This document shows, in pieces, positions 1-6,205 of a DNA stretch of 6,477 bases. The first letter of the stretch is position 1. Every line of letters begins with the position of its first letter. Made by a program: the position numbers and the translations under genes. Source of the DNA: Candidatus Roizmanbacteria bacterium (GTDB lineage Bacteria > Patescibacteriota > Microgenomatia > UBA1406 > GWC2-37-13). The notes below the pieces were generated by a model. It worked only from the letters and a program-made list of their open reading frames with translations. It was not told the DNA's origin and did no database searches. The DNA is taken from contig JANLIS010000103.1 of assembly GCA_024653985.1 (NCBI GenBank), positions 1 to 6,477 on the forward strand, in the 5' to 3' direction.

Positions 1-566
1 GCTTTTTTTATCGCTTTTTCTTCTGCCACCGGTCGCCTGGTATGATAATTTATTATCGGAATTCCTGTCACGATCTCATCGGCAACATCTTCTGGTAATT
101 CCAGATGAACGGCACCGGGCCTTTCAACTTTAGCCAACCGAAAAGCTTCTCGCACTAACGTAGGGATCATTTCTCCATTGATGATCTGTTTTGATGATTT
201 AGTTATGGGTTTGAACATTTCAACGGTATTAATGATCTGGAAGTTGCCTTGTTTACTTTTTTTTATTGGTTTCTGACCGGTAATAAATAAAGCTGGCATA
301 CCGCCAAGTTGCGCATATGCGGCACTTGTCACTAAATTAGTTGCTCCCGGACCTAAAGTAGATAAACAAACACCCGGGATCCCCGTTAATCTCCCGATCG
401 TTGCCGCTATAAAACCTGCCGCTTGTTCATGTCTGGTAACAATGAATTTTATTGAAGACTCTTTTATTGCCTGAAGTAGTCTTAGATTTTCCTCACCGGG
501 AACACCAAAAATATACTTTATTCCTTCACCCTCCAAACATTTGATAAATAATTCCGCACTGTTCAT
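1..566 (-). CDS. Acetolactate synthase-family thiamine-diphosphate enzyme, N-terminal part (cut by window edge)
   Basis: Partial gene: 188 residues are read before the left edge, against roughly 550-600 for the family, so only the N-terminal TPP-binding (PYR) domain and the start of the middle domain are present. Visible hallmarks are FGVPGEEN near residues 20-27, RHEQAAG at 45-51 with Glu47 as the expected cofactor-activating glutamate, GRLTG at 58-62, and LGPGATN at 71-77. The stretch TGQKPI (96-101) followed by KQGNFQ (105-110) recalls catabolic or unclassified acetolactate synthase large subunits more than classic IlvB. Family members condense two pyruvates to 2-acetolactate in the cytoplasm, but the same fold serves other 2-oxoacid decarboxylases, and the substrate-deciding C-terminal half is not visible. 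The ATG at 566 is the first possible start after an in-frame stop at 579-581. There is no Shine-Dalgarno; TATTGT lies 6 nt upstream. It follows the DUF5666 gene after 57 nt and is probably not part of the exporter module. The family call is firm, the exact reaction is not. Confidence 0.85.
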   Translation of the reverse strand, partial: MNSAELFIKCLEGEGIKYIFGVPGEENLRLLQAIKESSIKFIVTRHEQAAGFIAATIGRLTGIPGVCLSTLGPGATNLVTSAAYAQLGGMPALFITGQKPIKKSKQGNFQIINTVEMFKPITKSSKQIINGEMIPTLVREAFRLAKVERPGAVHLELPEDVADEIVTGIPIINYHTRRPVAEEKAIKK

Positions 567-572
567 TGGACA

Positions 573-578
573 ACAATA
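573..578 (-). promoter_or_regulatory. Possible -10 element for a leaderless TPP-enzyme transcript
   Basis: TATTGT (4 of 6 matches to TATAAT) lies exactly 6 nt before the ATG at 566, and no Shine-Dalgarno precedes that start. The spacing equals that at the response regulator gene and at the plus-strand gene at 6379. The match is weak by itself and is listed because of the shared geometry. No convincing -35 is seen. Confidence 0.3.
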
Positions 579-596
579 TTAGTATCTTTTCGGTTT

Positions 597-624
597 AATT
601 TCAATTGAAAAATCAATTAAAATT
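597..624 (-). other. AT-rich inverted repeat at the end of the DUF5666 gene
   Basis: Positions 597-608 can pair with 613-624 around an AAAA loop: 11 A/T-dominated pairs plus one C/A mismatch at 602/619. It begins at the stop codon of the DUF5666 gene and could mark the 3' end of the exporter transcript. No T-run follows on the minus strand and the stem has only one G-C pair, so it does not meet the usual intrinsic terminator criteria. Confidence 0.25.
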
Positions 625-1061
625 TATTTACCCATCTGAATTGGATTAAGTTGAACGTTTTGAGCTGTTACTGATCCGTCAGTATTTTCTGATCCGAAAA
701 CTGATACTTTTTCACCAACTTTAAGTTCTGATTTATTAACAGTCTCGGCTTTATTGATCTGAGTCTTATCATTGATCAGAATGATCTTACTACTGTCATC
801 TTGTAATTTTACGGTTATTGATTTATCATCAGTAGAAATAATTTCTCCTGCGACCGGTTTAAAACCTCCACGATTAATACCTACATTTTTCATGGTTCCG
901 GTACTATTTCCCTGTTGGTAGTTTCTAATTCCACCCTGTCGATTATTGAGTTGTCCAGCAAAAGATTGAGATTTACTTTGCTGATATTTCATTCCACCAT
1001 AAAAGCCGACACCAGACGAGAGGATTACCAAAACTGCAATCACAATATAATTTGTCTTCAT
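624..1061 (-). CDS. Membrane-anchored DUF5666-type extracytoplasmic protein
   Basis: 145 residues in three parts. Residues 5-23 form an uncleaved-looking hydrophobic anchor or signal segment after MKTNY. Residues 24-68 are a flexible linker rich in Gln, Asn, Gly and Ser with several GG pairs. Residues 69-138 form a compact beta-rich domain with the pattern GEIISTDDKSITVKL, then an acidic Asp/Ser turn, a TQINKAE segment, LKVGEKVSVFG and a closing VTAQNVQL strand. This order matches DUF5666-type domains (small OB-like beta barrels); the assignment is from remembered pattern, not a search. No catalytic residues are evident. The gene starts 43 nt after the permease stop, in the same direction, with a very strong ribosome binding site, so it is probably the last gene of the exporter operon. 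Inferred role: a surface-exposed accessory that binds a ligand or the adaptor. Its true function is unknown. Confidence 0.75.
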   Translation of the reverse strand: MKTNYIVIAVLVILSSGVGFYGGMKYQQSKSQSFAGQLNNRQGGIRNYQQGNSTGTMKNVGINRGGFKPVAGEIISTDDKSITVKLQDDSSKIILINDKTQINKAETVNKSELKVGEKVSVFGSENTDGSVTAQNVQLNPIQMGK

Positions 1062-1066
1062 AAACT

Positions 1067-1077
1067 ATCACCACCTT
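1067..1077 (-). promoter_or_regulatory. Extended Shine-Dalgarno for the DUF5666 gene
   Basis: On the minus strand this reads AAGGTGGTGAT, ending 5 nt before the ATG at 1061. It differs at one base from AAGGAGGTGAT, the full complement of the canonical 16S rRNA 3' end. It fixes the start codon and shows that the organism uses anti-SD pairing, in contrast to the SD-less starts elsewhere in this window. Confidence 0.8.
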
Positions 1078-1104
1078 CCTAGAAAATTATTAAATCTTTA
1101 ACCT

Positions 1105-2328
1105 TTACTCATATCTCAGTGCCTCGATCGGTTGTAAATTCGCAGCTTTTTTTGCCGGATACAATCCAAAAACAATACCAATAATACTGGAAACGCCTAT
1201 CGCCAATGCTATAGAAGATACAGAAATAACATAAGATAGATTCATAATTTTTGATATTACAAATGAAGCGGTCAATCCAAATATCATTCCAAATATCCCT
1301 CCAATAAAAGTTAATAAAATTGATTCTATTAGAAATTGAGTAATGATCGTCTTCTTTTTGGCCCCTAATGCCTTACGTAATCCAATTTCGCGAGTACGTT
1401 CAGTTACCGTTACCAACATTATATTCATAATTCCAATACCTCCAACTAAAAGGGAAATTGCGGCAATACCTCCAAGCAAAGCCGTTAATGTTCCAGTCAC
1501 CTGTGAGACAGTACTTAGAAGGTCACTTTGAGACATAATGGTAAAATCTGCATCTTCCGGACTGGTTAATTTATGCTCACTAAGTAGTAGATAGCCTATC
1601 TCGTCTTGAGCCTGAACCATTATTTCTTTGGATTTCGCCTCAATTGAAATACTGGTCAAATTTGTTTTTCCAAAAATTTGTTTTTGAGCAGTAGTTAGAG
1701 GAACATATATCATGTCGTCTGGATTATTAAAACCTGACCCTCCTTTTGAGACTGTCACACCAATAACTTTTAGGGTCTGATTTCCGGCTTTTATCGTTTT
1801 TCCAATTGGATCAATTTCACCAAAGAGATCTGTCGCTGTCGTTGGACCTAAGACAGCTACTTTACTAATTGAAGTATTGTCCCTTTCCGTTATAAAAACA
1901 CCTTTTGACATTGTTATTTTTTTGATATCTGCATATTGCGGATAAACCCCTATGATAGAAACGTTGGTATTATTTCTTCCGGAAATTACTTGAGAACGAC
2001 TGGAATATTCGGGTGATATTTTACTTATCAAGGTTGCGCTAAGTTTTTCTTCTATTTTTTTTGCATCAGATAAAGTAAGGCTCGTACTTCCGCCCTGTGC
2101 ACCCATAATACCACCACTGCTCTGCCTTGCCGGACTCACTGTAAGTAAATTTGATCCCAGCGACTGAATTTGATCTTCAATAGATTTTTGACTTCCCTGA
2201 CCTAAGGAAATAAGGGTAATAACGCTTCCAATACCAATAATTATTCCAAGGATGGCCAATCCCGTTCTCATTTTATTTAAAGTTAGAGTTTGAAATCCTT
2301 CAATAATAGTTTCAAAAATATCTTGCAT
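1105..2328 (-). CDS. MacB/FtsX-type ABC transporter permease
   Basis: 407 residues with the MacB membrane-subunit layout. The N-terminal amphipathic region (1-20, with NKMRTGLAILGI at 18-29) leads into TM1 at about 22-44. A large extracytoplasmic domain (about 45-275, MacB periplasmic core type) follows and contains a Gly/Ser-rich loop at 71-83. TM2 is at about 279-304, TM3 at 328-360 and TM4 at 369-392. The cytoplasmic segment ERTREIGLRKALGAKK (310-325) is the FtsX-family coupling region that contacts the ATPase, and the C-terminus PIEALRYE is typical. It lacks a fused ATPase; the neighbouring gene supplies it. MacB-type permeases do not form a classical channel but transmit ATP-driven movement to the adaptor. 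The ATG at 2328 is preferred; a TTG at 2349 would add 7 residues read from the fold-back repeat. Neither start has a Shine-Dalgarno. Substrate unknown (family examples: macrolides, peptides, lipoproteins). Confidence 0.93.
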   Translation of the reverse strand: MQDIFETIIEGFQTLTLNKMRTGLAILGIIIGIGSVITLISLGQGSQKSIEDQIQSLGSNLLTVSPARQSSGGIMGAQGGSTSLTLSDAKKIEEKLSATLISKISPEYSSRSQVISGRNNTNVSIIGVYPQYADIKKITMSKGVFITERDNTSISKVAVLGPTTATDLFGEIDPIGKTIKAGNQTLKVIGVTVSKGGSGFNNPDDMIYVPLTTAQKQIFGKTNLTSISIEAKSKEIMVQAQDEIGYLLLSEHKLTSPEDADFTIMSQSDLLSTVSQVTGTLTALLGGIAAISLLVGGIGIMNIMLVTVTERTREIGLRKALGAKKKTIITQFLIESILLTFIGGIFGMIFGLTASFVISKIMNLSYVISVSSIALAIGVSSIIGIVFGLYPAKKAANLQPIEALRYE

Positions 2329-2342
2329 AATAGATAAATCAA

Positions 2343-2411
2343 AAGTCAAAAATTAAAGTAAAAAGTCAAAAGTATTTAAAACTTTTTAATTTTGAATTTA
2401 ATTTTTGACTT
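2343..2411. repeat. AT-rich fold-back repeat between ATPase and permease genes
   Basis: A perfect 15-bp inverted repeat pairs 2343-2357 with 2397-2411 (core AGTCAAAAATTAAA / TTTAATTTTTGACT). A second nested stem, AAAAGT at 2368-2373 with ACTTTT at 2381-2386, lies inside. Short direct copies of AAAAGTCAAA recur at 2341-2350 and 2361-2370, and related AACTTTT units continue into the end of the ATPase gene (2414-2428). The element fills nearly the whole 83-nt spacer in an otherwise tightly packed operon. In RNA it would form a long AT stem that could stabilise the upstream message, pause RNA polymerase or set subunit ratios. There is no T-run typical of a terminator. Confidence 0.75.
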
Positions 2412-3104
2412 CTAACTTTTAACTTTTAAATTATTTCTTTCGTCTTTCTCAATTTTCCCGTCCTTAATATGAATTATCCGTTTTGCGTGTTTGGCAATAT
2501 CTGACTCATGTGTGATCATAACAATGGTATGACCTTGATTATTTAATTTTTCAAAAATACTCATTATTTCTTCTGCTTGAGCCGATGCAATATTTCCGGT
2601 TGGCTCGTCCGCGAGTAAAATTGCCGGATCCATAGCCAGTCCACGGGCAATGGCAACCCTTTGTTGTTGTCCTCCTGACAATTGATTAGACGTATGATCA
2701 AGTCTATTGCCTAGCCCAACCATTTCTAAATATTTTTTGGCTTTTTTAAATCTATCAACCTTCGAAATATTCGCATAACGCATAGGCAACATAACATTTT
2801 GCATCGCCGTTGTTCTAGGAAGCAGATTAAACGCTTGGAAAATAAATCCTATTTTCTTATTCCTCATTTCAGCAGATTCATCCTCAGTTAATTGACTGAC
2901 CTTTTGTCCATCCAAAAAATAATTACCCTTAGTTGGCATATCTAATATGCCTAAAATATGCATTAGAGTAGATTTTCCGCTCCCTGACGGACCCATGATC
3001 GCCACATATTCACCCTTATCTATTTGGAAGGAAACATTGTCTAAGGCAATCGTTTTAACTTCTCCAATACTATATATCTTTGAAAGTTTTGATACTTTTA
3101 TCAT
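2412..3104 (-). CDS. MacB/LolD-type ABC transporter ATPase subunit
   Basis: 230 residues, the normal size for a stand-alone LolD/MacB-type nucleotide-binding domain. Motifs: Walker A GPSGSGKST (38-46), Q-loop Gln90 in FIFQAFNLLP, signature LSGGQQQR (142-149), Walker B ILLADEP (162-168) with catalytic Glu167, and switch His199 in MITHE. The D-loop reads GNIAS (170-174) instead of the common GNLDS, so the usual aspartate is alanine. It hydrolyses ATP in the cytoplasm to drive the permease encoded downstream. The ATG at 3104 is chosen because AGGGGAG lies 5 nt upstream and homologous subunits begin at this point; a longer reading from 3158 would overlap the adaptor gene by 53 nt. One nucleotide separates it from the adaptor stop, implying translational coupling. 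The last residues (NNLKVKS) are encoded by sequence resembling the adjoining repeat, suggesting that the repeat replaced the original end. Confidence 0.95.
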   Translation of the reverse strand: MIKVSKLSKIYSIGEVKTIALDNVSFQIDKGEYVAIMGPSGSGKSTLMHILGILDMPTKGNYFLDGQKVSQLTEDESAEMRNKKIGFIFQAFNLLPRTTAMQNVMLPMRYANISKVDRFKKAKKYLEMVGLGNRLDHTSNQLSGGQQQRVAIARGLAMDPAILLADEPTGNIASAQAEEIMSIFEKLNNQGHTIVMITHESDIAKHAKRIIHIKDGKIEKDERNNLKVKS

Positions 3105-3105
3105 A

Positions 3106-4413
3106 TTATCTCCCCTGAATTCTGACATTTCCTCCCTGTCCACCACCAAAGCTTCCAAACACAGATTTAGTCTGTTGTGTGGTTGTACTAGTAGTTTGAG
3201 TTGTGGAAGTTATAACTGTATCGCCTTCACTTAAACCAGAGATTATCTCTGTTTGACTATCCGAAGCCAATCCAATTTTAATAATTTGATCAATAGGCTT
3301 TCCATTCTTCATTATCTGGACATAATTTGCTCCATCACTATTTGTTTTTATTGCTGATGAAGATATTAATAGAACATCATCCTTCGTGTTGGTGATAATA
3401 TTTGCCGAAACGCCCATATTTGGCAAGATCGTATTTGAATTAGTGTCTAGAAGAATTACTGTTGGATAGTTTGTTACCCCAGATGAAACTGAGCCAACCA
3501 TATCAATGGAAATAACTTTACCGGTAAAAGTTTTGTCGGAAAACGCATCAAAAGTAATTGTTGCTTTATCGTCTATTTTTATTTTCGGAACATCGATTTC
3601 AGTCAGATTAATTGATAGTGTTGGGAGTGCACTTGTTTTTATATTGGCAATTTTATTAGTGGTGGCTGAAGTATTACTGCTTGATTGTGAATTGATGACT
3701 GTTCCTATTTGAAGTGAGAGACCGGAAACTGTTCCTGAGATCGGCGCATAAATAATTGGTGAGGCTTGTTGATAAGCGTACCAAGCAGTATTGAGTGAGG
3801 TTTGAGATTGCTCGATCGCTTTTTGTTGAGCTTTATATTTTGCCTCGGATGCAAGCCAATTATCCTCTGAAACTTTATAATCTGTTTGAGATTCTCTTTC
3901 AGGTGTATTTGGAGTTCCATCACTATTTTCGTACAAACTATTTGTTGCTAAGTCAAAATGACTTTGCCACTTTGTATACAGATCAGACTGGACGGTATAT
4001 AGATTATCCTTAGCGGTCTGAAGTGAATTCTTTGCTGATTGATATGATGCCCATGCTTGTGAAGATTTTTGCTGACCTTCAAGATCAAGATCTAATTCAG
4101 CGATCTTATCCCCTGTTTTAACCACGTCACCGTCTTTAACATATATGTTTTTAACAACTCCTGTCGCCGAAGTTGTAATGTTACTGCTGTTGGTTGAGGC
4201 AACTGATCCAGAACCGGTAACTGTAACTATAAGATTTCCTTTAACAACTTCCTCTGTCTGGTAGGAAGTTTGATTTTTATTATCAAAAAATAATTTTGAG
4301 ATTGAAAAATATCCGACTATTAAAATAACCGTCAATAAAATAATTTTTTTTATCAACGACAATTTTTTGATTTGTTGAAAGAATGTTGAAGTTTTTCCAA
4401 TAATTTTTTGCAT
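3106..4413 (-). CDS. MacA/HlyD-family membrane-fusion adaptor of the ABC exporter
   Basis: 435 residues. A short basic cytoplasmic N-terminus precedes one membrane anchor at about 21-42. A first lipoyl half-motif spans about 80-112 (SATGVVKNIYVKDGDVVKTGDKIAEL region). A helical hairpin runs from about 113 to 218, rich in Ala, Gln, Lys and Ser. The second lipoyl half is at 221-240 (YAPISGTVSGL), the beta-barrel domain at about 265-342, and the membrane-proximal domain at about 345-402. The tail is Thr/Gln-rich (403-415) and then Gly-rich (420-435). The hairpin is interrupted near 161-178 by a polar, Pro-containing turn (NSDGTPNTPE), where MacA proteins of diderms carry the TolC-docking tip. 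It should sit outside the membrane, bound to the permease. No outer-membrane partner gene is seen, which fits a single-membrane envelope. The start at 4413 lies 30 nt after the kinase stop and has no Shine-Dalgarno but has an upstream -10-like hexamer. Confidence 0.92.
   Translation of the reverse strand: MQKIIGKTSTFFQQIKKLSLIKKIILLTVILIVGYFSISKLFFDNKNQTSYQTEEVVKGNLIVTVTGSGSVASTNSSNITTSATGVVKNIYVKDGDVVKTGDKIAELDLDLEGQQKSSQAWASYQSAKNSLQTAKDNLYTVQSDLYTKWQSHFDLATNSLYENSDGTPNTPERESQTDYKVSEDNWLASEAKYKAQQKAIEQSQTSLNTAWYAYQQASPIIYAPISGTVSGLSLQIGTVINSQSSSNTSATTNKIANIKTSALPTLSINLTEIDVPKIKIDDKATITFDAFSDKTFTGKVISIDMVGSVSSGVTNYPTVILLDTNSNTILPNMGVSANIITNTKDDVLLISSSAIKTNSDGANYVQIMKNGKPIDQIIKIGLASDSQTEIISGLSEGDTVITSTTQTTSTTTQQTKSVFGSFGGGQGGNVRIQGR
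3110..3116 (-). promoter_or_regulatory. Shine-Dalgarno of the ATPase gene, inside the adaptor's last codons
   Basis: The minus strand reads AGGGGAG, 5 nt before the ATG at 3104 and just before the adaptor TAA stop (3106-3108). It decides the ATPase start and encodes the C-terminal Gln-Gly-Arg of the adaptor at the same time. Confidence 0.8.
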
Positions 4414-4420
4414 GAATGAG

Positions 4421-4452
4421 ATTTTAAATTATAAATCTGAAAATTAACTGTA
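4421..4452 (-). promoter_or_regulatory. Predicted promoter and response-regulator boxes upstream of the adaptor gene
   Basis: On the minus strand, TACAG (4452-4448) and TTCAG (4441-4437) start 11 nt apart and are followed by TAAAAT (4426-4421), a 5-of-6 match to the -10 consensus, 7 nt before the ATG. A perfect TATAAT also occurs at 4433-4428. No good -35 hexamer is present; the distal box occupies that position. The layout closely copies that upstream of the response regulator gene. It spans the end of the kinase gene and the 30-nt gap, and would give the exporter its own, probably leaderless, transcript. Confidence 0.45.
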
Positions 4453-5460
4453 ATCTGGTAAACAAACTGTTACCGTTGTTCCTTTGTTTAATTTGCTTGT
4501 AATTTCAATTGTTCCTTTATGTTGATCAGCTATTTTTTTTGCAATTGATAAACCCAGACCATAACCATCAATGCCTTTTTTTGATCTTGCTTTGTCAGAT
4601 CTGTAAAACCTATTAAAAAGATGTGGAATATCTTTTTCCTCTATACCTATACCCTTATCGGCGATTGAAACAATAATAGAGTTCTTTGTTTTTTCTGATT
4701 TGATAGAAATAGTTGACCCTTCTTTGCTATATTTGATGGCATTGTCCAAAAGGATTACAAAAAGATCTACTAAGCCATATTTATCCCCGCCAAGAAAACC
4801 GTCGATAATTATACTTTTTATCTTAATATTTCTATTTTTTGCTAAAGCTTCAATATTTTGTAAGGATTCGTTGATGATCTGCTTTAAAGAGTTTTTTTCA
4901 AAGTGATTATTTATCTTAGGTTTTTCATACTGAGCAAGTTGTAGTAAAGAATCTGAAAGTTTTTGTAAATTATTTACATCCTTAACGCTTTCGTTCATTA
5001 CTTTTATAGCGTCATTAACTGTGAGATTTTTATCCCGCAGATTAACTTCAAGAGAACTCTTTAAGGCTGTTAACGGAGTTCTGAATTCATGAGAGGCGTC
5101 GGAGATAAATCGGTTTTGCTCTTCTACCATTTCTTGAATTGGACGTAAGGTTTTTCCGGCTAAAAAATATGAAAGGCTACCAAAAATAAAAAATATCCCG
5201 CTGTTGACAATTACCAGAATAAGAGCTAGTCTATTTTTCATTTCTTCAACCAAATCCGGATCTACAAAACGAATTTCCGGAGGCCTTGGAAAATAATTGC
5301 TTTCTTTGAATCTGCGTTCTATCCTTAATCTCTGATTTTGAGAAAATCTGTCAATTTCACCGGTTATTCCTTTATAGATAATTAGACTGAAAGATATACT
5401 AATAAGCATCAAGATTAATAGGTACCAAGCAGTCAATTTTAGTCTGGCGTTTTTAAACAT
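4444..5460 (-). CDS. Sensor histidine kinase of the two-component system
   Basis: 338 residues, a membrane-bound HisKA/HATPase_c kinase. TM1 is at about 10-29, followed by a short extracytoplasmic segment of about 48 residues with a Pro/Arg stretch (YFPRPPEIRF, 56-65) and TM2 at about 78-101. No complete HAMP domain follows: only GKTLRPIQEM (102-111) separates TM2 from the dimerisation helix. The phospho-accepting histidine is His124 in SDASHEFRTPL. ATP-binding motifs are the N-box DLFVILLDNAIKYS (232-245, Asn240), G1 DKGIGI (268-273), the F-box LFNRFYRSD (281-289) and G2 GYGLGL (299-304). All key residues are intact. This compact layout resembles CiaH/ArlS-like envelope sensors. The ATG at 5460, 4 nt after the regulator stop, is preferred over an in-frame ATG at 5490, which would add 10 charged residues and overlap the regulator by 26 nt. 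Signal unknown; envelope stress or a pump substrate is plausible from context. Confidence 0.93.
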   Translation of the reverse strand: MFKNARLKLTAWYLLILMLISISFSLIIYKGITGEIDRFSQNQRLRIERRFKESNYFPRPPEIRFVDPDLVEEMKNRLALILVIVNSGIFFIFGSLSYFLAGKTLRPIQEMVEEQNRFISDASHEFRTPLTALKSSLEVNLRDKNLTVNDAIKVMNESVKDVNNLQKLSDSLLQLAQYEKPKINNHFEKNSLKQIINESLQNIEALAKNRNIKIKSIIIDGFLGGDKYGLVDLFVILLDNAIKYSKEGSTISIKSEKTKNSIIVSIADKGIGIEEKDIPHLFNRFYRSDKARSKKGIDGYGLGLSIAKKIADQHKGTIEITSKLNKGTTVTVCLPDYS

Positions 5461-5464
5461 AATT

Positions 5465-6142
5465 TTATTTTTCTTCAATTTTATATCCAAACCCTCTTAC
5501 AGTATGAATTAAAGGTTTTCTATTTTTAAATGGTTTGTCAATTTTGTTTCTTAAATTTTTTATATAAACTTCAATTGTATTTGGAAGAATATCGGCATCA
5601 TAATCCCAAACATGTGAAATAATTTGATCCTTGGTAATGATGGTATTTTTATTTGTGATCAGGTATTCAAGAAGGGAGAATTCTTTGCTGGAAAGTTTTA
5701 TTTCTTCGTTATCTCTTTTTACTGAATAAAGTTTCTTATTTAATATCAAGCCCCCAACCGATAGATCTGCGCTTAAAACTACCCCTTTTCTTCTTGTTAA
5801 AGCTCTGATTCTCGCCAATAATTCATCAAAAGAGAAAGGTTTCGTCATATAGTCATCAGCTCCCGCATCAAGTCCTTTTACTTTATCCTCTGTTTGACCT
5901 TTTGCTGTCAACATTAAAATTGGAGTGTGGATTTTATTTTGTCGCAAATTTTTGCATATTTCAATTCCATTCATTTCCGGAAGCATAATATCAAGGATAA
6001 TACCGTCATAATCTTCGGTTGATGCAAGATCAAACCCGTCAGGTCCGGTGTAAGCGACATCAACTGCATACCTTTCCTGTTCCAGGCCTTTTTTAATGGC
6101 GTTGGCAATTCTATGTTCGTCCTCAACAACCAGAATTCTCAT
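5465..6142 (-). CDS. OmpR/PhoB-family response regulator
   Basis: 225 residues, standard for the family. The receiver domain (1-117) has the acidic cluster Glu7-Asp8-Glu9, phospho-acceptor Asp51 in ILDIMLPEMNG, Thr79 in LMLTAKG, and Lys101 in DYMTKPFSFDELLAR. The C-terminal winged-helix DNA-binding domain (about 125-225) shows LSSKEFSLLEYL, a recognition-helix region with NTIEVYIKNLRNKI, and the closing HTVRGFGYKI wing. It acts in the cytoplasm, is phosphorylated by the adjoining kinase and binds tandem direct repeats, as OmpR-type regulators do. It is the first gene of the leftward block. A perfect TATAAT ends 6 nt before the ATG with no Shine-Dalgarno, and a TTCAG direct repeat lies just upstream, suggesting autoregulation. 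The exporter genes downstream are the most likely other targets. Confidence 0.96.
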   Translation of the reverse strand: MRILVVEDEHRIANAIKKGLEQERYAVDVAYTGPDGFDLASTEDYDGIILDIMLPEMNGIEICKNLRQNKIHTPILMLTAKGQTEDKVKGLDAGADDYMTKPFSFDELLARIRALTRRKGVVLSADLSVGGLILNKKLYSVKRDNEEIKLSSKEFSLLEYLITNKNTIITKDQIISHVWDYDADILPNTIEVYIKNLRNKIDKPFKNRKPLIHTVRGFGYKIEEK

Positions 6143-6148
6143 GAGTCA

Positions 6149-6179
6149 ATTATAGATCTCTTACTGAAGTTTAGCTGAA
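6149..6179 (-). promoter_or_regulatory. Predicted autoregulated promoter of the two-component operon
   Basis: On the minus strand, two TTCAG copies (6179-6175 and 6168-6164) start 11 nt apart, one helical turn, as expected for a dimer of an OmpR-type regulator. Nine nucleotides later comes a consensus TATAAT (6154-6149), 6 nt before the ATG at 6142. The usual -35 position is covered by the distal box and shows no TTGACA-like hexamer, consistent with an activator-dependent promoter. Transcription would start at or within a base or two of the ATG. Confidence 0.55.
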
Positions 6180-6205
6180 TGAAATAGAATTAAGTATTTG
6201 CCTTC

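Noticed and set aside
1343..1531. Plus-strand open frame of 62 codons inside the permease gene
   Set aside because: It lies opposite the conserved FtsX coupling region of the permease, has no ribosome binding site and no recognisable protein features.
2329..2349. TTG start at 2349 giving a permease 7 residues longer
   Set aside because: The added codons lie in or next to the fold-back repeat and have no Shine-Dalgarno; the ATG at 2328 begins where related permeases begin.
3105..3158. Upstream start at 3158 for the ATPase
   Set aside because: The extra 18 residues are read from the adaptor's coding sequence, whereas a strong Shine-Dalgarno sits just before the ATG at 3104.
2947..3234. Plus-strand open frame of 95 codons across the ATPase/adaptor junction
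   Set aside because: It is antisense to Walker A and to the adaptor tail; the composition is that of a shadow frame and there is no start signal.
3506..4013. Plus-strand frames (3506-3712, 3795-4013) and a minus frame (3705-3923) within the adaptor gene
   Set aside because: All are embedded in a well-supported adaptor reading frame with clear lipoyl and hairpin structure; none has a family signature.
4700..4906. Plus-strand open frame of 68 codons inside the kinase gene
   Set aside because: It is opposite the kinase N-box and preceding helix; its hydrophobic content mirrors antisense of charged helices.
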